Made by a program: the position numbers and the translations under genes. The notes beneath the pieces were generated by a model. That model worked only from the letters and a program-made list of their open reading frames with translations. It searched no databases and was not told the DNA's origin. A stretch of DNA of 64,000 bases from Evansella vedderi (GTDB lineage: Bacteria; Bacillota; Bacilli; Bacillales; Salisediminibacteriaceae). The DNA lies in assembly GCF_030813435.1 (NCBI RefSeq), contig NZ_JAUSUG010000003.1:62001-126000 (forward strand). The letters run 5' to 3'. Positions 15,825-25,521 of the stretch are shown one piece after another; positions within the stretch are counted from its first letter, which is position 1, and every line of letters starts with the position of its first letter.

Positions 15825-15835
15825 TTCTTTCACTA

Positions 15836-17173
15836 TTAGTAGCTAGTCATATACTGCTCTCTCTCCCATGGGTGCACTTGCGTACGGAACATATCCCACT
15901 CGATTTCTTTCGCTTCGATGAAGTGTTCTAGTACGTGCTCACCTAAAGAGCTTGTAATAACTTCGTTTTTCTTAAGTGCCTCAAGAGCTTCTTTAAGAGT
16001 AGATGGTAGGGCATCAATTCCTTCTGCTGCACGCTCCCCTTCGTCCATTGCATAGATATTTCTATCTGTTGCAGGAGGAGGAGTTAACTCGTTGCGGATA
16101 CCATCTAAACCAGCTGCAAGCATTGCTGCCATTGCAAGGTAAGGGTTTGCCGCTGGGTCTGGACTACGAACTTCAACACGTGTGCTTAGACCTCTTGAAG
16201 AAGGAATTCTCACTAATGGAGAACGGTTTCTCATGGACCAAGCAACATAACAAGGTGCTTCATATCCAGGTACTAAACGCTTGTAAGAGTTTACTGTTGG
16301 GTTAGCAATTGCAGTGAATGCTGCGGCATGCTTTAAAATTCCTGCTAGGAATTGTAATGCTGTTTCACTTAATTGACCAGGTGCATTTTCATCAAAGAAA
16401 GCATTGTCCTTTGGACCGCGGAATAAAGACATGTTAGCATGCATACCGCTTCCGTTTACACCGAATAACGGCTTCGGCATGAATGTAGCGTGTAATCCGT
16501 GCTTATGTGCAATTGTTTTAACAACTAATTTAAATGTTTGGATGTTATCACAAGTAGTTACAGCATCCGCATATTTAAAGTCAATTTCGTGCTGTCCTGG
16601 AGCTACCTCATGATGAGATGCTTCAATTTCAAAGCCCATATCCTCTAGCTCAAGCACGATATCACGACGGCAGTTTTCCCCTAGGTCAACTGGTGCTAAG
16701 TCGAAGTATCCACCTTTGTCGTTTAATTCTAAAGTTGGTTCTCCTTTTTCATCTGTTTTGAAAAGGAAGAACTCAGGCTCTGGACCAATATTGAAATCTG
16801 TAAAGCCCATTGCTTTCGCTTCTTCTAAAACTCTCTTCAATGCTCCACGTGGATCACCAGCAAATGGCGTACCATCTGGATTGTAAACATCACAGATTAA
16901 ACGTGCAACCTTTCCTTTTTCTTGGTTCCAAGGGAAGATAACCCAAGTATCAAGATCCGGATATAAGTACATATCAGATTCTTCGATTCGTACAAAACCT
17001 TCAATGGAAGATCCGTCAAACATCATTAAATTGTCTAATGCTTTAGGAAGTTGGTCTACTGGAATTTCCACGTTTTTAATAATTCCTAGCAGGTCAGTAA
17101 ATTGTAAACGGATATACCGTACATTTTCTTCTTTTGCCATACTAAAAATGTCTTCTTTAGAATATTTGCTCAT
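15836..17173 (-). CDS. glnA: Glutamine synthetase, type I
   Basis: A 445-residue GS I-alpha enzyme (444 in B. subtilis) making glutamine from glutamate, ammonia and ATP. Seen are [20 protein letters not shown] with R62 (feedback and regulatory contact), the catalytic GPEPEFFLF and NGSGMHAN blocks, and [12 protein letters not shown]. In B. subtilis the feedback-inhibited enzyme also controls GlnR and TnrA. Normally glnR precedes it; here the 324 bases upstream carry no glnR, but a GlnR/TnrA-type palindrome at 17348-17364 remains. RBS AAGGAGGAG is strong. Confidence 0.97.
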   Translation of the reverse strand: MSKYSKEDIFSMAKEENVRYIRLQFTDLLGIIKNVEIPVDQLPKALDNLMMFDGSSIEGFVRIEESDMYLYPDLDTWVIFPWNQEKGKVARLICDVYNPDGTPFAGDPRGALKRVLEEAKAMGFTDFNIGPEPEFFLFKTDEKGEPTLELNDKGGYFDLAPVDLGENCRRDIVLELEDMGFEIEASHHEVAPGQHEIDFKYADAVTTCDNIQTFKLVVKTIAHKHGLHATFMPKPLFGVNGSGMHANMSLFRGPKDNAFFDENAPGQLSETALQFLAGILKHAAAFTAIANPTVNSYKRLVPGYEAPCYVAWSMRNRSPLVRIPSSRGLSTRVEVRSPDPAANPYLAMAAMLAAGLDGIRNELTPPPATDRNIYAMDEGERAAEGIDALPSTLKEALEALKKNEVITSSLGEHVLEHFIEAKEIEWDMFRTQVHPWEREQYMTSY

Positions 17174-17347
17174 TAACTTTCTCCTCCTTGTGAATAATCC
17201 ATTGAAGATTAATAGAAAATTACCACGTTCCCTATCAAAACATCAATGCAGCAACAACGAGTTTCAATTTTCTAACAATCCTTTTTCCTCGTGTTCCTCT
17301 TGGCTTATGTATATAGTAACGAAGATTGAATCACTTGTGTTGAATGA

Positions 17348-17381
17348 TGTCAGATTATCTGACATGGTAATTTATCTGACA
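17348..17381. promoter_or_regulatory. GlnR/TnrA box (one perfect, one degenerate)
   Basis: TGTCAGATTATCTGACA (17348-17364) matches TGTNAN7TNACA perfectly and is a full palindrome. Immediately next to it, TGGTAATTTATCTGACA (17365-17381) matches with one change. Tandem sites like these control glnRA in B. subtilis. They lie 175-210 bases upstream of glnA. The rest of 17174-17497 holds no gene. Confidence 0.85.
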
Positions 17382-17497
17382 TCATCAATGTAAATTTGCT
17401 AACTACTGTGGTAATAGGCTTTACAGCGTTTTCAGAAAGACGAAAATATTTTAAATTTTATTAGTTATTGTTCGGAAAAAAATAACTTTATATTCCA

Positions 17498-18763
17498 TTA
17501 AATGTTATTTATCTCCCACAACCCTTTTTCTAATAGGGATCTTATGGCATCCACTACACCTATTTTTACATGTTCATAAGTAAGTCCACCTTGTACATAA
17601 GCTGTATATGGGGGACGAATGGGTCCATCTGCCGTTAATTCAATGCTCGCCCCTTGAATAAAGGTTCCTGCTGCCATAATGACAGCATCCTCGTACCCAG
17701 GCATGGGGCTAGGATGAGGCATAACATGTGCATCAACTGGAGATGAGCCTTGAATGGCTTGGCAAAAAGCAATCATTATTTCTTTTGTTGGAAAGGATAC
17801 AGACTGAATTAAATCTGTTCTTGTAGCATTCCACACTGGAGATGTTTCCATGCCAATTTCTGATAAAAACCTAGAAGTGAACATGGCACCCTTAACCGCT
17901 TGATTTACCACATGGGGAGCCAAGAAGAGTCCTTGATACATTTCTAGAAGACTATATAAGGTTGCTCCTCCCTTTAATCCGATGCCAGGTGCTGTTAATC
18001 TAGCAGCACATTGTTCAATGTATTTGTCCTTACCTACAAGGTATCCACCGGTTTTAACAATTCCGCCACCAGGGTTTTTAATTAATGATCCCGCCATCAC
18101 ATCGACACCAACATCTCCCGGTTCCTGCAGCTCTACAAATTCTCCATAGCAGTTATCAACAAATACAATTAAATCTTCATTGATTTCTTTAATAAAACGT
18201 ACCATCTCACCAATTTCAGCCACCGTAAAGGAAGGACGGTTATCATATCCTTTGGAACGCTGTATTCCAATTACCTTCGTTTTTTCATGGATCATTTGTT
18301 GAACAGCAGGGTAATCCATACGACCTTCCTTCAATGGAGTGTATTGATAGGTAATTCCAAAATCCTTTAACGACCCGTTTACTTCCCCGCGAATTCCAAT
18401 AACCTCTTCCAAAGTATCATATGGCTTTCCAGTAATGTACAGGAGCTCGTCACCCGGCCTAAGTAAGCCGAAAAGGGCTGTGCTTATGGCATGGGTACCG
18501 GATACAATTTGGGGCCTTACAATTGCCTTTTCTCCCCCGAAAACTTGAGCATAAATCTTTTCTAACGTTTCACGTCCTACATCATCATAACCGTATCCAG
18601 TTGATGCTTGAAAATGGTACTCCGATACTTGATGTTCTTTAAATGCCTTTAATACTTTCCGTTGATTTGCTTCACTAAGTTTTCCTCGCTCAAAAAAAGC
18701 TGGTTGTAATTCCTGTTCAACCTGTGATACTAACTGATCTAAATTTACGTTATCATCGTTCAT
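17498..18763 (-). CDS. ynbB: YnbB, PLP-dependent methionine gamma-lyase-like protein
   Basis: A 421-residue fold-type I PLP protein of the family once called aluminium-resistance protein. The cofactor lysine is likely in GSLIKNPGGGIVKTGGY, and the phosphate-binding region in IVSGTHAIS. Catalytic function is not established. It overlaps hflX by 11 bases (shared 18753-18763), as ynbB follows hflX in B. subtilis, so they form one transcript. In B. subtilis glnR-glnA comes next; here glnR is absent. Confidence 0.88.
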   Translation of the reverse strand: MNDDNVNLDQLVSQVEQELQPAFFERGKLSEANQRKVLKAFKEHQVSEYHFQASTGYGYDDVGRETLEKIYAQVFGGEKAIVRPQIVSGTHAISTALFGLLRPGDELLYITGKPYDTLEEVIGIRGEVNGSLKDFGITYQYTPLKEGRMDYPAVQQMIHEKTKVIGIQRSKGYDNRPSFTVAEIGEMVRFIKEINEDLIVFVDNCYGEFVELQEPGDVGVDVMAGSLIKNPGGGIVKTGGYLVGKDKYIEQCAARLTAPGIGLKGGATLYSLLEMYQGLFLAPHVVNQAVKGAMFTSRFLSEIGMETSPVWNATRTDLIQSVSFPTKEIMIAFCQAIQGSSPVDAHVMPHPSPMPGYEDAVIMAAGTFIQGASIELTADGPIRPPYTAYVQGGLTYEHVKIGVVDAIRSLLEKGLWEINNI

Positions 18764-20045
18764 CTGTTTCTACTTCTCCTCTATTCTCTCTTGTTTGCAT
18801 TTCATGATAGATAGCTGATTCTGCAGTAGCATAGCCGCGAACAATATAACATTCATTCTCTTCATCAAATTGTTGCTCTGTCTGAATGGTCTCCTTTTGT
18901 AGACGGTGCAGCCATTTCCCTTCCTCTGCTTCAATATGAACAACATAAGGGGAAAAGTTCTCTTCCATAATGGACTCCACCTTTTTCTTAAGCTTGTCCA
19001 GGTCGGAAGTGTCGTGTGCACTAATTAAGGTAGATGCCCCTGTTGAATAGGAAAAGAAATCGTCTGTAAGGAGATCTCTTTTATTATAAACGGTAAGGAT
19101 CGGGATATTTTCGGCGTCTAGGTCTTCCAACAGCTTGTATACCGTCTTCTCATGATTCGTATAATCAGGGTTGGATGCATCAACTACATGTAAAATTAAA
19201 TTAGCTTCCTTTACTTCCTCTAGGGTAGAACGGAAGGCGGCAATTAATGCCGTTGGTAGCTGCTGAATAAATCCAACTGTATCCGTTAGTAACACTTCCA
19301 TACCAGAAGGAAGCTTTATTTTCTTTGTTGTTGGATCTAATGTGGCAAATAACTGATCCTCCATATACACCTCGGCCTCGGACAATTTATGGAGCAAAGT
19401 GGACTTCCCAGCATTTGTATATCCTACAAGGGCAATTTGAAAGGCCTGATTTTTCTTTCTGCGGCTACGGTATCGTTCCCTATGGGAAACTACTTGCTCC
19501 AATTGTTCCCGAATATCTGCCATTCTGGAACGGATATGTCTTTGATCCACTTCTAGTTGTGTTTCTCCTGGTCCCCGTGTTCCAATCCCGCCCCCTAAAC
19601 GGGAAAGGGCGAGACCTTGACCTCGTAGGCGAGGAAGTAAATAATTCAACTGAGCCAGTTCTACTTGCAACTTACCTTCTCTAGATTGGGCCCTTCTAGC
19701 AAATATATCTAAAATCAACTGGGTACGGTCAATTATTTTAATGTCTAATTGATTAGATAAATTGCGAAGCTGAGATGGGGAAAGCTCATCATTGAAAATA
19801 ACGAGCTCCACTTCCTTCTCCTCAATAACCGCTTCTAACTCTTCCACCTTTCCACGTCCGATATAAGTGGCGGAATCTGGTTTTTGCCGATTTTGGGTCA
19901 TTTCCATCACCACGACACCGCCGGCTGTTTTCGTTAATGCCTCCAGTTCCTCCATGCGATAAAGAAAATCCTCCTCATTAATATGAGGAGTCTTAAGTCC
20001 AACGAGGAGTACTTTTTCTTCCTGGATGTTGCTGTGTTCGTTCAT
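18753..20045 (-). CDS. hflX: GTPase HflX
   Basis: A protein of about 430 residues with the HflX N-terminal nucleotide-binding region (AGGVVVMEMTQNR, GRGKVEEL), the glycine-rich linker RLRGQGLALSRLGGGIGTRG and an OBG/HflX G domain with G1 GYTNAGKST, G3 DTVGF and G4 NKRD. HflX splits stalled or hibernating 70S ribosomes. The start at 20045 (MNEHSN) is preferred to the open-frame ATG at 20096, which lies inside spoVK, because AGGGGGAG stands ten bases before it. It follows spoVK directly. Confidence 0.93.
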   Translation of the reverse strand: MNEHSNIQEEKVLLVGLKTPHINEEDFLYRMEELEALTKTAGGVVVMEMTQNRQKPDSATYIGRGKVEELEAVIEEKEVELVIFNDELSPSQLRNLSNQLDIKIIDRTQLILDIFARRAQSREGKLQVELAQLNYLLPRLRGQGLALSRLGGGIGTRGPGETQLEVDQRHIRSRMADIREQLEQVVSHRERYRSRRKKNQAFQIALVGYTNAGKSTLLHKLSEAEVYMEDQLFATLDPTTKKIKLPSGMEVLLTDTVGFIQQLPTALIAAFRSTLEEVKEANLILHVVDASNPDYTNHEKTVYKLLEDLDAENIPILTVYNKRDLLTDDFFSYSTGASTLISAHDTSDLDKLKKKVESIMEENFSPYVVHIEAEEGKWLHRLQKETIQTEQQFDEENECYIVRGYATAESAIYHEMQTRENRGEVETDER

Positions 20046-20061
20046 GAGTTTGTTGCTCCCC

Positions 20062-21030
20062 CTATTCCAAGGAAAGATCCGTATGATAAAAGGCATGTGA
20101 TAAATCTACACCTTTAATGGTCATTAGATCTTCCGTATCATAATTTCCTTCTTCTAGTAGTCTTACAGCTTGTGCTCTAATGGAACGCTCTAATAAATTA
20201 CGGATAAATCTACCGTTACTGAAATGGGCCTCCTGCTTTTCCTTCGTATACTTTAACAGATCCTGTAAAGTTGCCTCTGCCCTCGCATCTAATCGATAAT
20301 CCCTTTCCTTAGCCATCTTATGTGCCATTCTGATTAATTCATTGATCGAGTAGTTAGGAAAGGTTACCTTCATGGGAAATCGAGATGGAAGACCTGGATT
20401 AAGTTTTAAGAACCTTTCCATTTCTTTAGGATAACCAGCTAAGATCAAAACAAACGAATGCTGCTGATCCTCCATTGCTTTTACTAATGTATCAATTGCT
20501 TCTTTACCAAAGTCCTTTTCCCCACCCCTGGCTAATGAATAAGCTTCATCTACAAATAATATCCCACCAAGGGATTTTTGCACAAGTTCTCTCGTCTTTT
20601 GAGCTGTATGTCCTATATACTCTCCAACAAGATCTGCTCTCTCTGCTTCAATTAGATGGCCTTTTTCTAATACCCCCATATCTTTGAAAAGTTTCGCAAT
20701 TAATCTTGCAACTGTTGTTTTACCAGTACCAGGATTCCCTTTAAACACCATATGCAATACTTGTTTGCCGGCTTTTAATCCTTCTTCCTGACGTTTTTGA
20801 TTTAAATAAAGCCAAGCATAGATTTCTTTCATAAATTGTTTAATATTAGAAAGCCCAATAAACTCATCTAGCTCTTTTTGTATTTGCTTATATGCCCTAT
20901 GCTCGGGCTTTGTTAACATGTCCGATTCGTTATGGGAGAGGAGAGCTTCCTGCTCTGATGTTTTTTTTAGTACAACATTGATTTGTCCTTTTTTTCTCAT
21001 TCTTGCTGCCTGTTCCAACGAGGTCACCAT
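20062..21030 (-). CDS. spoVK: Stage V sporulation protein K (AAA ATPase)
   Basis: A 322-residue CbbX-type AAA+ protein: Walker A GNPGTGKTTVA, Walker B GGILFVDEAYSLA, sensor region and arginine finger NPGLPSRFP. SpoVK is needed for spore maturation; its client is unknown. In B. subtilis it lies upstream of hflX (ynbA), as here, with 16 bases between. AGAGG abuts the ATG, and the next codon GTG is an alternative start. The upstream TATACAAT (about 21039-21046, minus strand) could be part of a sigma-E -10 but no firm -35 is visible. Confidence 0.92.
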   Translation of the reverse strand: MVTSLEQAARMRKKGQINVVLKKTSEQEALLSHNESDMLTKPEHRAYKQIQKELDEFIGLSNIKQFMKEIYAWLYLNQKRQEEGLKAGKQVLHMVFKGNPGTGKTTVARLIAKLFKDMGVLEKGHLIEAERADLVGEYIGHTAQKTRELVQKSLGGILFVDEAYSLARGGEKDFGKEAIDTLVKAMEDQQHSFVLILAGYPKEMERFLKLNPGLPSRFPMKVTFPNYSINELIRMAHKMAKERDYRLDARAEATLQDLLKYTKEKQEAHFSNGRFIRNLLERSIRAQAVRLLEEGNYDTEDLMTIKGVDLSHAFYHTDLSLE

Positions 21031-21287
21031 CCTCTATTGTATAGTGGAAATTATTTACTCACAACTACTATACGCAAATGAATCGAACTCGTGACAAATG
21101 CCCACGAAATTCTTATATAATAATACCCCTCTTATAATACTTATTTACAAGGGCTCGGACCATATTCAGAGAAGTTGGAAAAGAAGTATTAAGCAAGGCT
21201 ATTTTCGCAAACTTTATTGTTTTTTAAAGCTAGGAAAAGTGGGTTGATATATCTTATATTCCTTGGTGCAAATTCACTTGCATCGAC

Positions 21288-21496
21288 TTTTACCCTGAAA
21301 AACAAATCATGAGTTCATTTGCTACGGCCCGCTCCCTTTCCGTGGGTGACCTGTCAAGCCCCCACGGGCTTTGCCCTGTGTGGTCTTGGCTTGCTCGTTC
21401 TTCCGCAGGAGTGTCGTGGAACTCCGCTCATTCCAACGTAGATTAAAATTTTCATTTTCCATGGTGGGAATTATCATTTCCATGGAGGTCTACCAA
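21288..21496. repeat. Repeat family B, inverted copy
   Basis: It reads TACCCTGAAAA, CATTTGCTACGGCCCGCTCC, GTGTGGTCTTGG, CTTCCGCAGGAGTGTCG, ending AAAATTTTCATTTTCCATGG; this is the reverse complement of the 15.2-kb copy with substitutions. With it the 21031-21542 gap is largely explained; the first 250 bases hold no recognised feature. Confidence 0.75.
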
Positions 21497-21500
21497 TGTA

Positions 21501-21532
21501 AAAAGGTACTCTCTTTGGTTGAGAGTACCTTT
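21501..21532 (-). terminator. Terminator after hfq
   Basis: AAAGGTACTCTC and GAGAGTACCTTT with a seven-base loop, A- and T-rich flanks. Confidence 0.88.
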
Positions 21533-21542
21533 CTTTTGCAGC

Positions 21543-21779
21543 TTAGCTGTCTTTGTCTTGATTCAGTTGAACATTTCGTTGAGGAGAAAAGGTGGAAATA
21601 GCGTGTTTATATACTAATTGCTGCTTTCCATCTGTATCTAAGATAACGGTAAAATTATCAAAGCTTTTTACATACCCACGGAGTTGGAATCCGTTTAATA
21701 AGAAAACTGTTACTGGAATATTCTCTTTTCTCAACTGATTCAAAAATTGGTCTTGGATATTTACTGGTTGTTGTTTCAT
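21543..21779 (-). CDS. hfq: RNA chaperone Hfq
   Basis: A 78-residue Sm-like protein: [24 protein letters not shown], Sm1 with [16 protein letters not shown], Sm2 with [10 protein letters not shown] (the conserved YKH). It should form a hexameric ring binding A-rich and U-rich RNA; in bacilli its role in sRNA regulation is minor. The order miaA-hfq with 46 bases between them is conserved. Length is close to B. subtilis Hfq (73). Confidence 0.95.
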   Translation of the reverse strand: MKQQPVNIQDQFLNQLRKENIPVTVFLLNGFQLRGYVKSFDNFTVILDTDGKQQLVYKHAISTFSPQRNVQLNQDKDS

Positions 21780-21825
21780 CGTCAGCAGGCCTCCCTCTTA
21801 TCACATTATTATCTATATTCGATAT

Positions 21826-22749
21826 TTAAAACAGCTTTCCTTCAACAAAATGATTTATTTCTCTAACCTTTTTTTTTCGATCCTTTGTCATGTCAAACCA
21901 GGTGATGTCCATTTTATTTCGAAACCATGTTAATTGGCGCTTTGCATATCTTCTGGAATTTCTTTTTAATGTTTCAATGGCCTCTTCTTTGGAGACATCT
22001 CCTCGCAAATATTCGTATATTTCCTTATAACCAATTGCTTGAACCGATTGACAATCATGGATGCCTTGATTATATAACCGCTCTGCTTCTTCAATAAGTC
22101 CCTCTTTGACCATCATATCTACTCTTAGGTTAATTCGTTCGTAAAGTTTTTCCCGCTCCATCGTTAATCCAACAATGATGGTGTTATAAGGTGAGGTTAC
22201 TGGCTGCTGTGGTCTTTCACCTATGGTTTTTCCAGTTAAATGGAATACCTCTAAAGCGCGGATCACCCGGCGAACATTGTTCGGATGAAGTTCCTTATAG
22301 CTTACAGGATCTATCTCCTTTAGTTTTTCGTGCAAAGCTTCATTACCATATTGATTAGCATAGTTTTCTAATTCTTCGCGGAATGCTTCATCTCCTTCTG
22401 ATTTAGAAAAATCATAATCATATATGACAGAATTTACGTACAGGCCTGTACCGCCTACTATGAGAGGAAGTTTATTTTTGTCGTGGATCGTTTGTATGTA
22501 TTCTTTTGCCCTTTGCTGAAATTCTGCAACGGAAAAGGACTCCAGTGGATCTTTAATATCAATAAGATAATGGGGAATCCCTTCCATTTCTTCTTCCGTT
22601 ACCTTTGCAGTACCTATATCCATACCGCGATAAACCTGCATCGAGTCTCCGCTGATAATTTCACCATTTAGATTTTTTGCTAACGTAATTCCTGTTTCTG
22701 TTTTACCTACAGCGGTAGGTCCAACAATTACAACTAAATTTGTCATCAT
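21826..22749 (-). CDS. miaA: tRNA dimethylallyltransferase MiaA
   Basis: A 307-residue enzyme that isopentenylates A37 of tRNAs reading UNN codons. P-loop GPTAVGKTE, catalytic region GEIISGDSMQVYRGMDIGTA and the RRYAKRQLTWFRN tRNA-binding block are all present. Its product i6A37 is the substrate of MiaB, encoded at 31-32.6 kb. The start codon overlaps the stop of the upstream methyltransferase (TAATG), and hfq follows. Confidence 0.96.
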   Translation of the reverse strand: MMTNLVVIVGPTAVGKTETGITLAKNLNGEIISGDSMQVYRGMDIGTAKVTEEEMEGIPHYLIDIKDPLESFSVAEFQQRAKEYIQTIHDKNKLPLIVGGTGLYVNSVIYDYDFSKSEGDEAFREELENYANQYGNEALHEKLKEIDPVSYKELHPNNVRRVIRALEVFHLTGKTIGERPQQPVTSPYNTIIVGLTMEREKLYERINLRVDMMVKEGLIEEAERLYNQGIHDCQSVQAIGYKEIYEYLRGDVSKEEAIETLKRNSRRYAKRQLTWFRNKMDITWFDMTKDRKKKVREINHFVEGKLF

Positions 22750-23543
22750 TAGTTAGATCCTTCCATTTCAATAGTACCAAAATGATAGGTTGCCGAAGGG
22801 CGTACTTGAACTGAAAAGCCAAATTTTTGAAAGCGGTCGCTTCTGAAATGGTCCTTTAATACGACACGTTTCTTCGCCACTCTTTTCGCTTCCTCCAAAA
22901 CCTCCTCTGTAAAGGAAGATTTTACCGTAAAAGGACGCATCGGGTCAAATCCATTAGACCCTGAGACTTCTTCTTCAAACATTGGGTCGAAATAAACGAC
23001 GTCCATAGAATCTGTCTCGGCCTTTCTTAGCCACTCTAGATTGGAATGGGAGTATACCCGAATTCGCCTTAATGCTTCATCGATTTCAGAAACATTGCTT
23101 TCATAGTTAGATAACCCACTCTTTACTATAAAAGCAATCATTTCTGATTCTTCTATCCCTATTACCTCTCCATTAGGGCCTGTAGCTAAGCTTGCTATGA
23201 TAGCATCAGAAGCAAGGCCCATTGTGGCATCAAGAAAGCTATCCCCTTCCTTTAAATTACACGCTTGGACGAGGGGATCTTCCTTTGTTTTCATCCATCG
23301 CTTTGCCCGAAACATGGCCGCATTGGGATGGAAGAAAAAGGGATCCTGCTCTTGCAGGGCTTGGGCAGTAATTCGCTCCTTCCCAACAACGATAACAGAA
23401 GCTTTGTGCTTAGCGATCATACCATCCACCGATTGTTTATTTCTTGACTTATAAGGGATGTTCAACTCTTTTGCAATCTTTTCGGCCTCACGAATGATGG
23501 AGTCATTAGGGCGTCCAGATGTGGTTACTATTACATCTTTCAT
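22749..23543 (-). CDS. RsmJ-like class I SAM-dependent methyltransferase
   Basis: A 264-residue protein. The SAM-binding motif is SFLDATMGLASDAI and the acceptor loop is VVYFDPMFEEE, the same arrangement as RsmJ (PF04445, 16S rRNA m2G1516 in E. coli), preceded by an N-terminal SGRPNDSIIREAEKIAKELN domain. The target in Firmicutes is not known to me. It sits between mutL and miaA, overlapping miaA by one base, so RNA modification is a reasonable expectation. Confidence 0.75.
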   Translation of the reverse strand: MKDVIVTTSGRPNDSIIREAEKIAKELNIPYKSRNKQSVDGMIAKHKASVIVVGKERITAQALQEQDPFFFHPNAAMFRAKRWMKTKEDPLVQACNLKEGDSFLDATMGLASDAIIASLATGPNGEVIGIEESEMIAFIVKSGLSNYESNVSEIDEALRRIRVYSHSNLEWLRKAETDSMDVVYFDPMFEEEVSGSNGFDPMRPFTVKSSFTEEVLEEAKRVAKKRVVLKDHFRSDRFQKFGFSVQVRPSATYHFGTIEMEGSN

Positions 23544-23558
23544 CTTATTCCTTCCTCA

Positions 23559-25508
23559 TCACATAATTCTTTTAAACATTCGTTCCATCTCATACGTAGA
23601 ATAATGAATGATGACAGGTCTGCCGTGTGGACATGTGTAAGGCTCTTCACAAGTCCGTAACGTTTCTAAGAGGCGAAACATTTCATCCTTTGTTAAATAT
23701 CTATTTGCCTTAATGGCTGCTTTACAGGACATTAAAATTGCCGCTTCTTCCCTTAGTTTGCCTATATCTATACTATCTTTATCCTTTATTTGTTCCATCA
23801 TTTCTTCGATTAGATCCTTTTCCTGTCCCTTTGGAAACCATGTTGGATGGGAACGGACTAGGTAGGTTCTCGTTCCAAATGGCTCTAGTTCAATACCTAT
23901 TTCCTTTAGAAGGTGTCCCCTTTCCTTTATTCGTTCTTCTTCCCCTTGTGTCACTTCAAAGGTGAGAGGTACTAATAAATCCTGAAGGGTGTGGTCTACA
24001 TCAGCTACTTTTTCTCGGAAATATTCATACTTAATACGTTCCTGTGCTGCATGTTGGTCGATGATAAATAATCCTTGGTCATTTTGGGCCAAAATATACG
24101 TCCCATGTAACTGTCCAATGGGATAAAGAGTGGGAAGATCTTTATCAATGTTGTCATCCGTTTTGATGATTGAGGCTGTTTTTGTAGATGGGAGCTCCTC
24201 TATTGGAGTATCCAATACAGCAGCCTGTTCTTCTACAAGTGAAGCCCCTTCATACTCTACTGCCTTATTGAGTTGGAGATTCCTATCTTCCTGCCTATCT
24301 TCCGTATCAACAGTAGCAGACGTAGATGTTTGGGAGGTAGTGAATGGGAGTGCCACTCCACTATCCTCATTACGTAATGAGTCTTCATGTTTGGGTGTTT
24401 TCAAGGCCTGTCGGTCAGGTTGCCCGAAGGAAGTCTTGGATTCTAGTTCATGCTCTAAGGTGAATGTAAGCTGTTCCGATTTCGGCCTTTCCTTTCTAGT
24501 GTTATTCACCTCTGGTATAAATCTTGTCTTTTGAAACACTTTTTTAATAGCTTCTGTTACTAATTCCTGTAATGCTTGTTCTTTACTTAAACGAACTTCC
24601 AATTTTGATGGGTGAACGTTCACATCGATCAGGATTGGATCCATTTCTATATGAAGGATGACAATGGGATGTTTCCCAATAGGAAGGAGGGTATGGTAGC
24701 CCTCTTGTATTGCTCTCACTAAAGCATAATTTCGAATATTCCGGCCGTTAATAATAGTAGACATGTAGGATCTATTGGAACGGGTTACCTCCGGTTTCGC
24801 AATATAGCCCCTCACTTTAAAATCTAATGATTCCCCTTCCACAGGTAGCATATTTTTTCCAATAGATGAACCGTAAATGGCCGTTATTACCCGTAATATA
24901 TCCCCATTCCCTGCTGTTTTTAACAACGTTTTATCATTGTGTGTCAGGTGGAAAGCCACATTTGGGTGGGCAAGGGCCATTCTGTTAATTACATCAGAGA
25001 TATGCCCCAGTTCTGTATGAATCGTCTTTAAGTATTTAAGACGTGCTGGGGTATTATAAAACAAGTCCGTAACAACTATTTCTGTTCCTTTGCGGGCAGA
25101 GGTGGAGCCCTTATGCGTAATCCTGCCACCTTCTAACCTTATTTCATGTCCTTTTCCTTCCCCACTGCTAGTTTTTAATGTAAGTTTACTGACAGATGCA
25201 ATACTCGGTAGTGCCTCACCACGAAAACCTAATGTTGCAATACGAAATAAGTCTTGGGTCTCTCGGATTTTACTGGTTGCATGACGACTGAAGGCCGTTT
25301 CCACGTCATCCTCTTCCATCCCATCTCCATCATCCAATATCCGTATGAAAGACAGGCCACCTTCTTCAATATCCACTCGAATATGCTTGCTGTTTGCATC
25401 AAGGGCGTTCTCTACTAGCTCTTTCACTACAGAGGCAGGACGTTCTACCACTTCACCGGCGGCTATTTTATTAGATAGCTGATCGCTTAATTGAAAGATT
25501 TTCCCCAT
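23559..25508 (-). CDS. mutL: DNA mismatch repair protein MutL
   Basis: A protein of about 649 residues. The N-terminal GHKL ATPase shows [16 protein letters not shown] and [13 protein letters not shown]; a poorly conserved acidic and serine/threonine-rich linker follows (about 340-450); the C-terminal endonuclease shows [12 protein letters not shown] and CPHGRP, so this is a nicking MutL as expected where MutH is lacking. The ATG at 25508 (MGKIFQL) with GGGGTG six bases before is preferred to the upstream GTG at 25517. It is directly downstream of mutS. Confidence 0.95.
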   Translation of the reverse strand: MGKIFQLSDQLSNKIAAGEVVERPASVVKELVENALDANSKHIRVDIEEGGLSFIRILDDGDGMEEDDVETAFSRHATSKIRETQDLFRIATLGFRGEALPSIASVSKLTLKTSSGEGKGHEIRLEGGRITHKGSTSARKGTEIVVTDLFYNTPARLKYLKTIHTELGHISDVINRMALAHPNVAFHLTHNDKTLLKTAGNGDILRVITAIYGSSIGKNMLPVEGESLDFKVRGYIAKPEVTRSNRSYMSTIINGRNIRNYALVRAIQEGYHTLLPIGKHPIVILHIEMDPILIDVNVHPSKLEVRLSKEQALQELVTEAIKKVFQKTRFIPEVNNTRKERPKSEQLTFTLEHELESKTSFGQPDRQALKTPKHEDSLRNEDSGVALPFTTSQTSTSATVDTEDRQEDRNLQLNKAVEYEGASLVEEQAAVLDTPIEELPSTKTASIIKTDDNIDKDLPTLYPIGQLHGTYILAQNDQGLFIIDQHAAQERIKYEYFREKVADVDHTLQDLLVPLTFEVTQGEEERIKERGHLLKEIGIELEPFGTRTYLVRSHPTWFPKGQEKDLIEEMMEQIKDKDSIDIGKLREEAAILMSCKAAIKANRYLTKDEMFRLLETLRTCEEPYTCPHGRPVIIHYSTYEMERMFKRIM

Positions 25509-25521
25509 AGATAGCACCCCG

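Noticed and set aside
24130-24534. Plus-strand frame of 134 codons inside mutL
   Set aside because: It is opposite the low-complexity linker of mutL (Ser/Val-rich shadow) and carries no recognisable domain.
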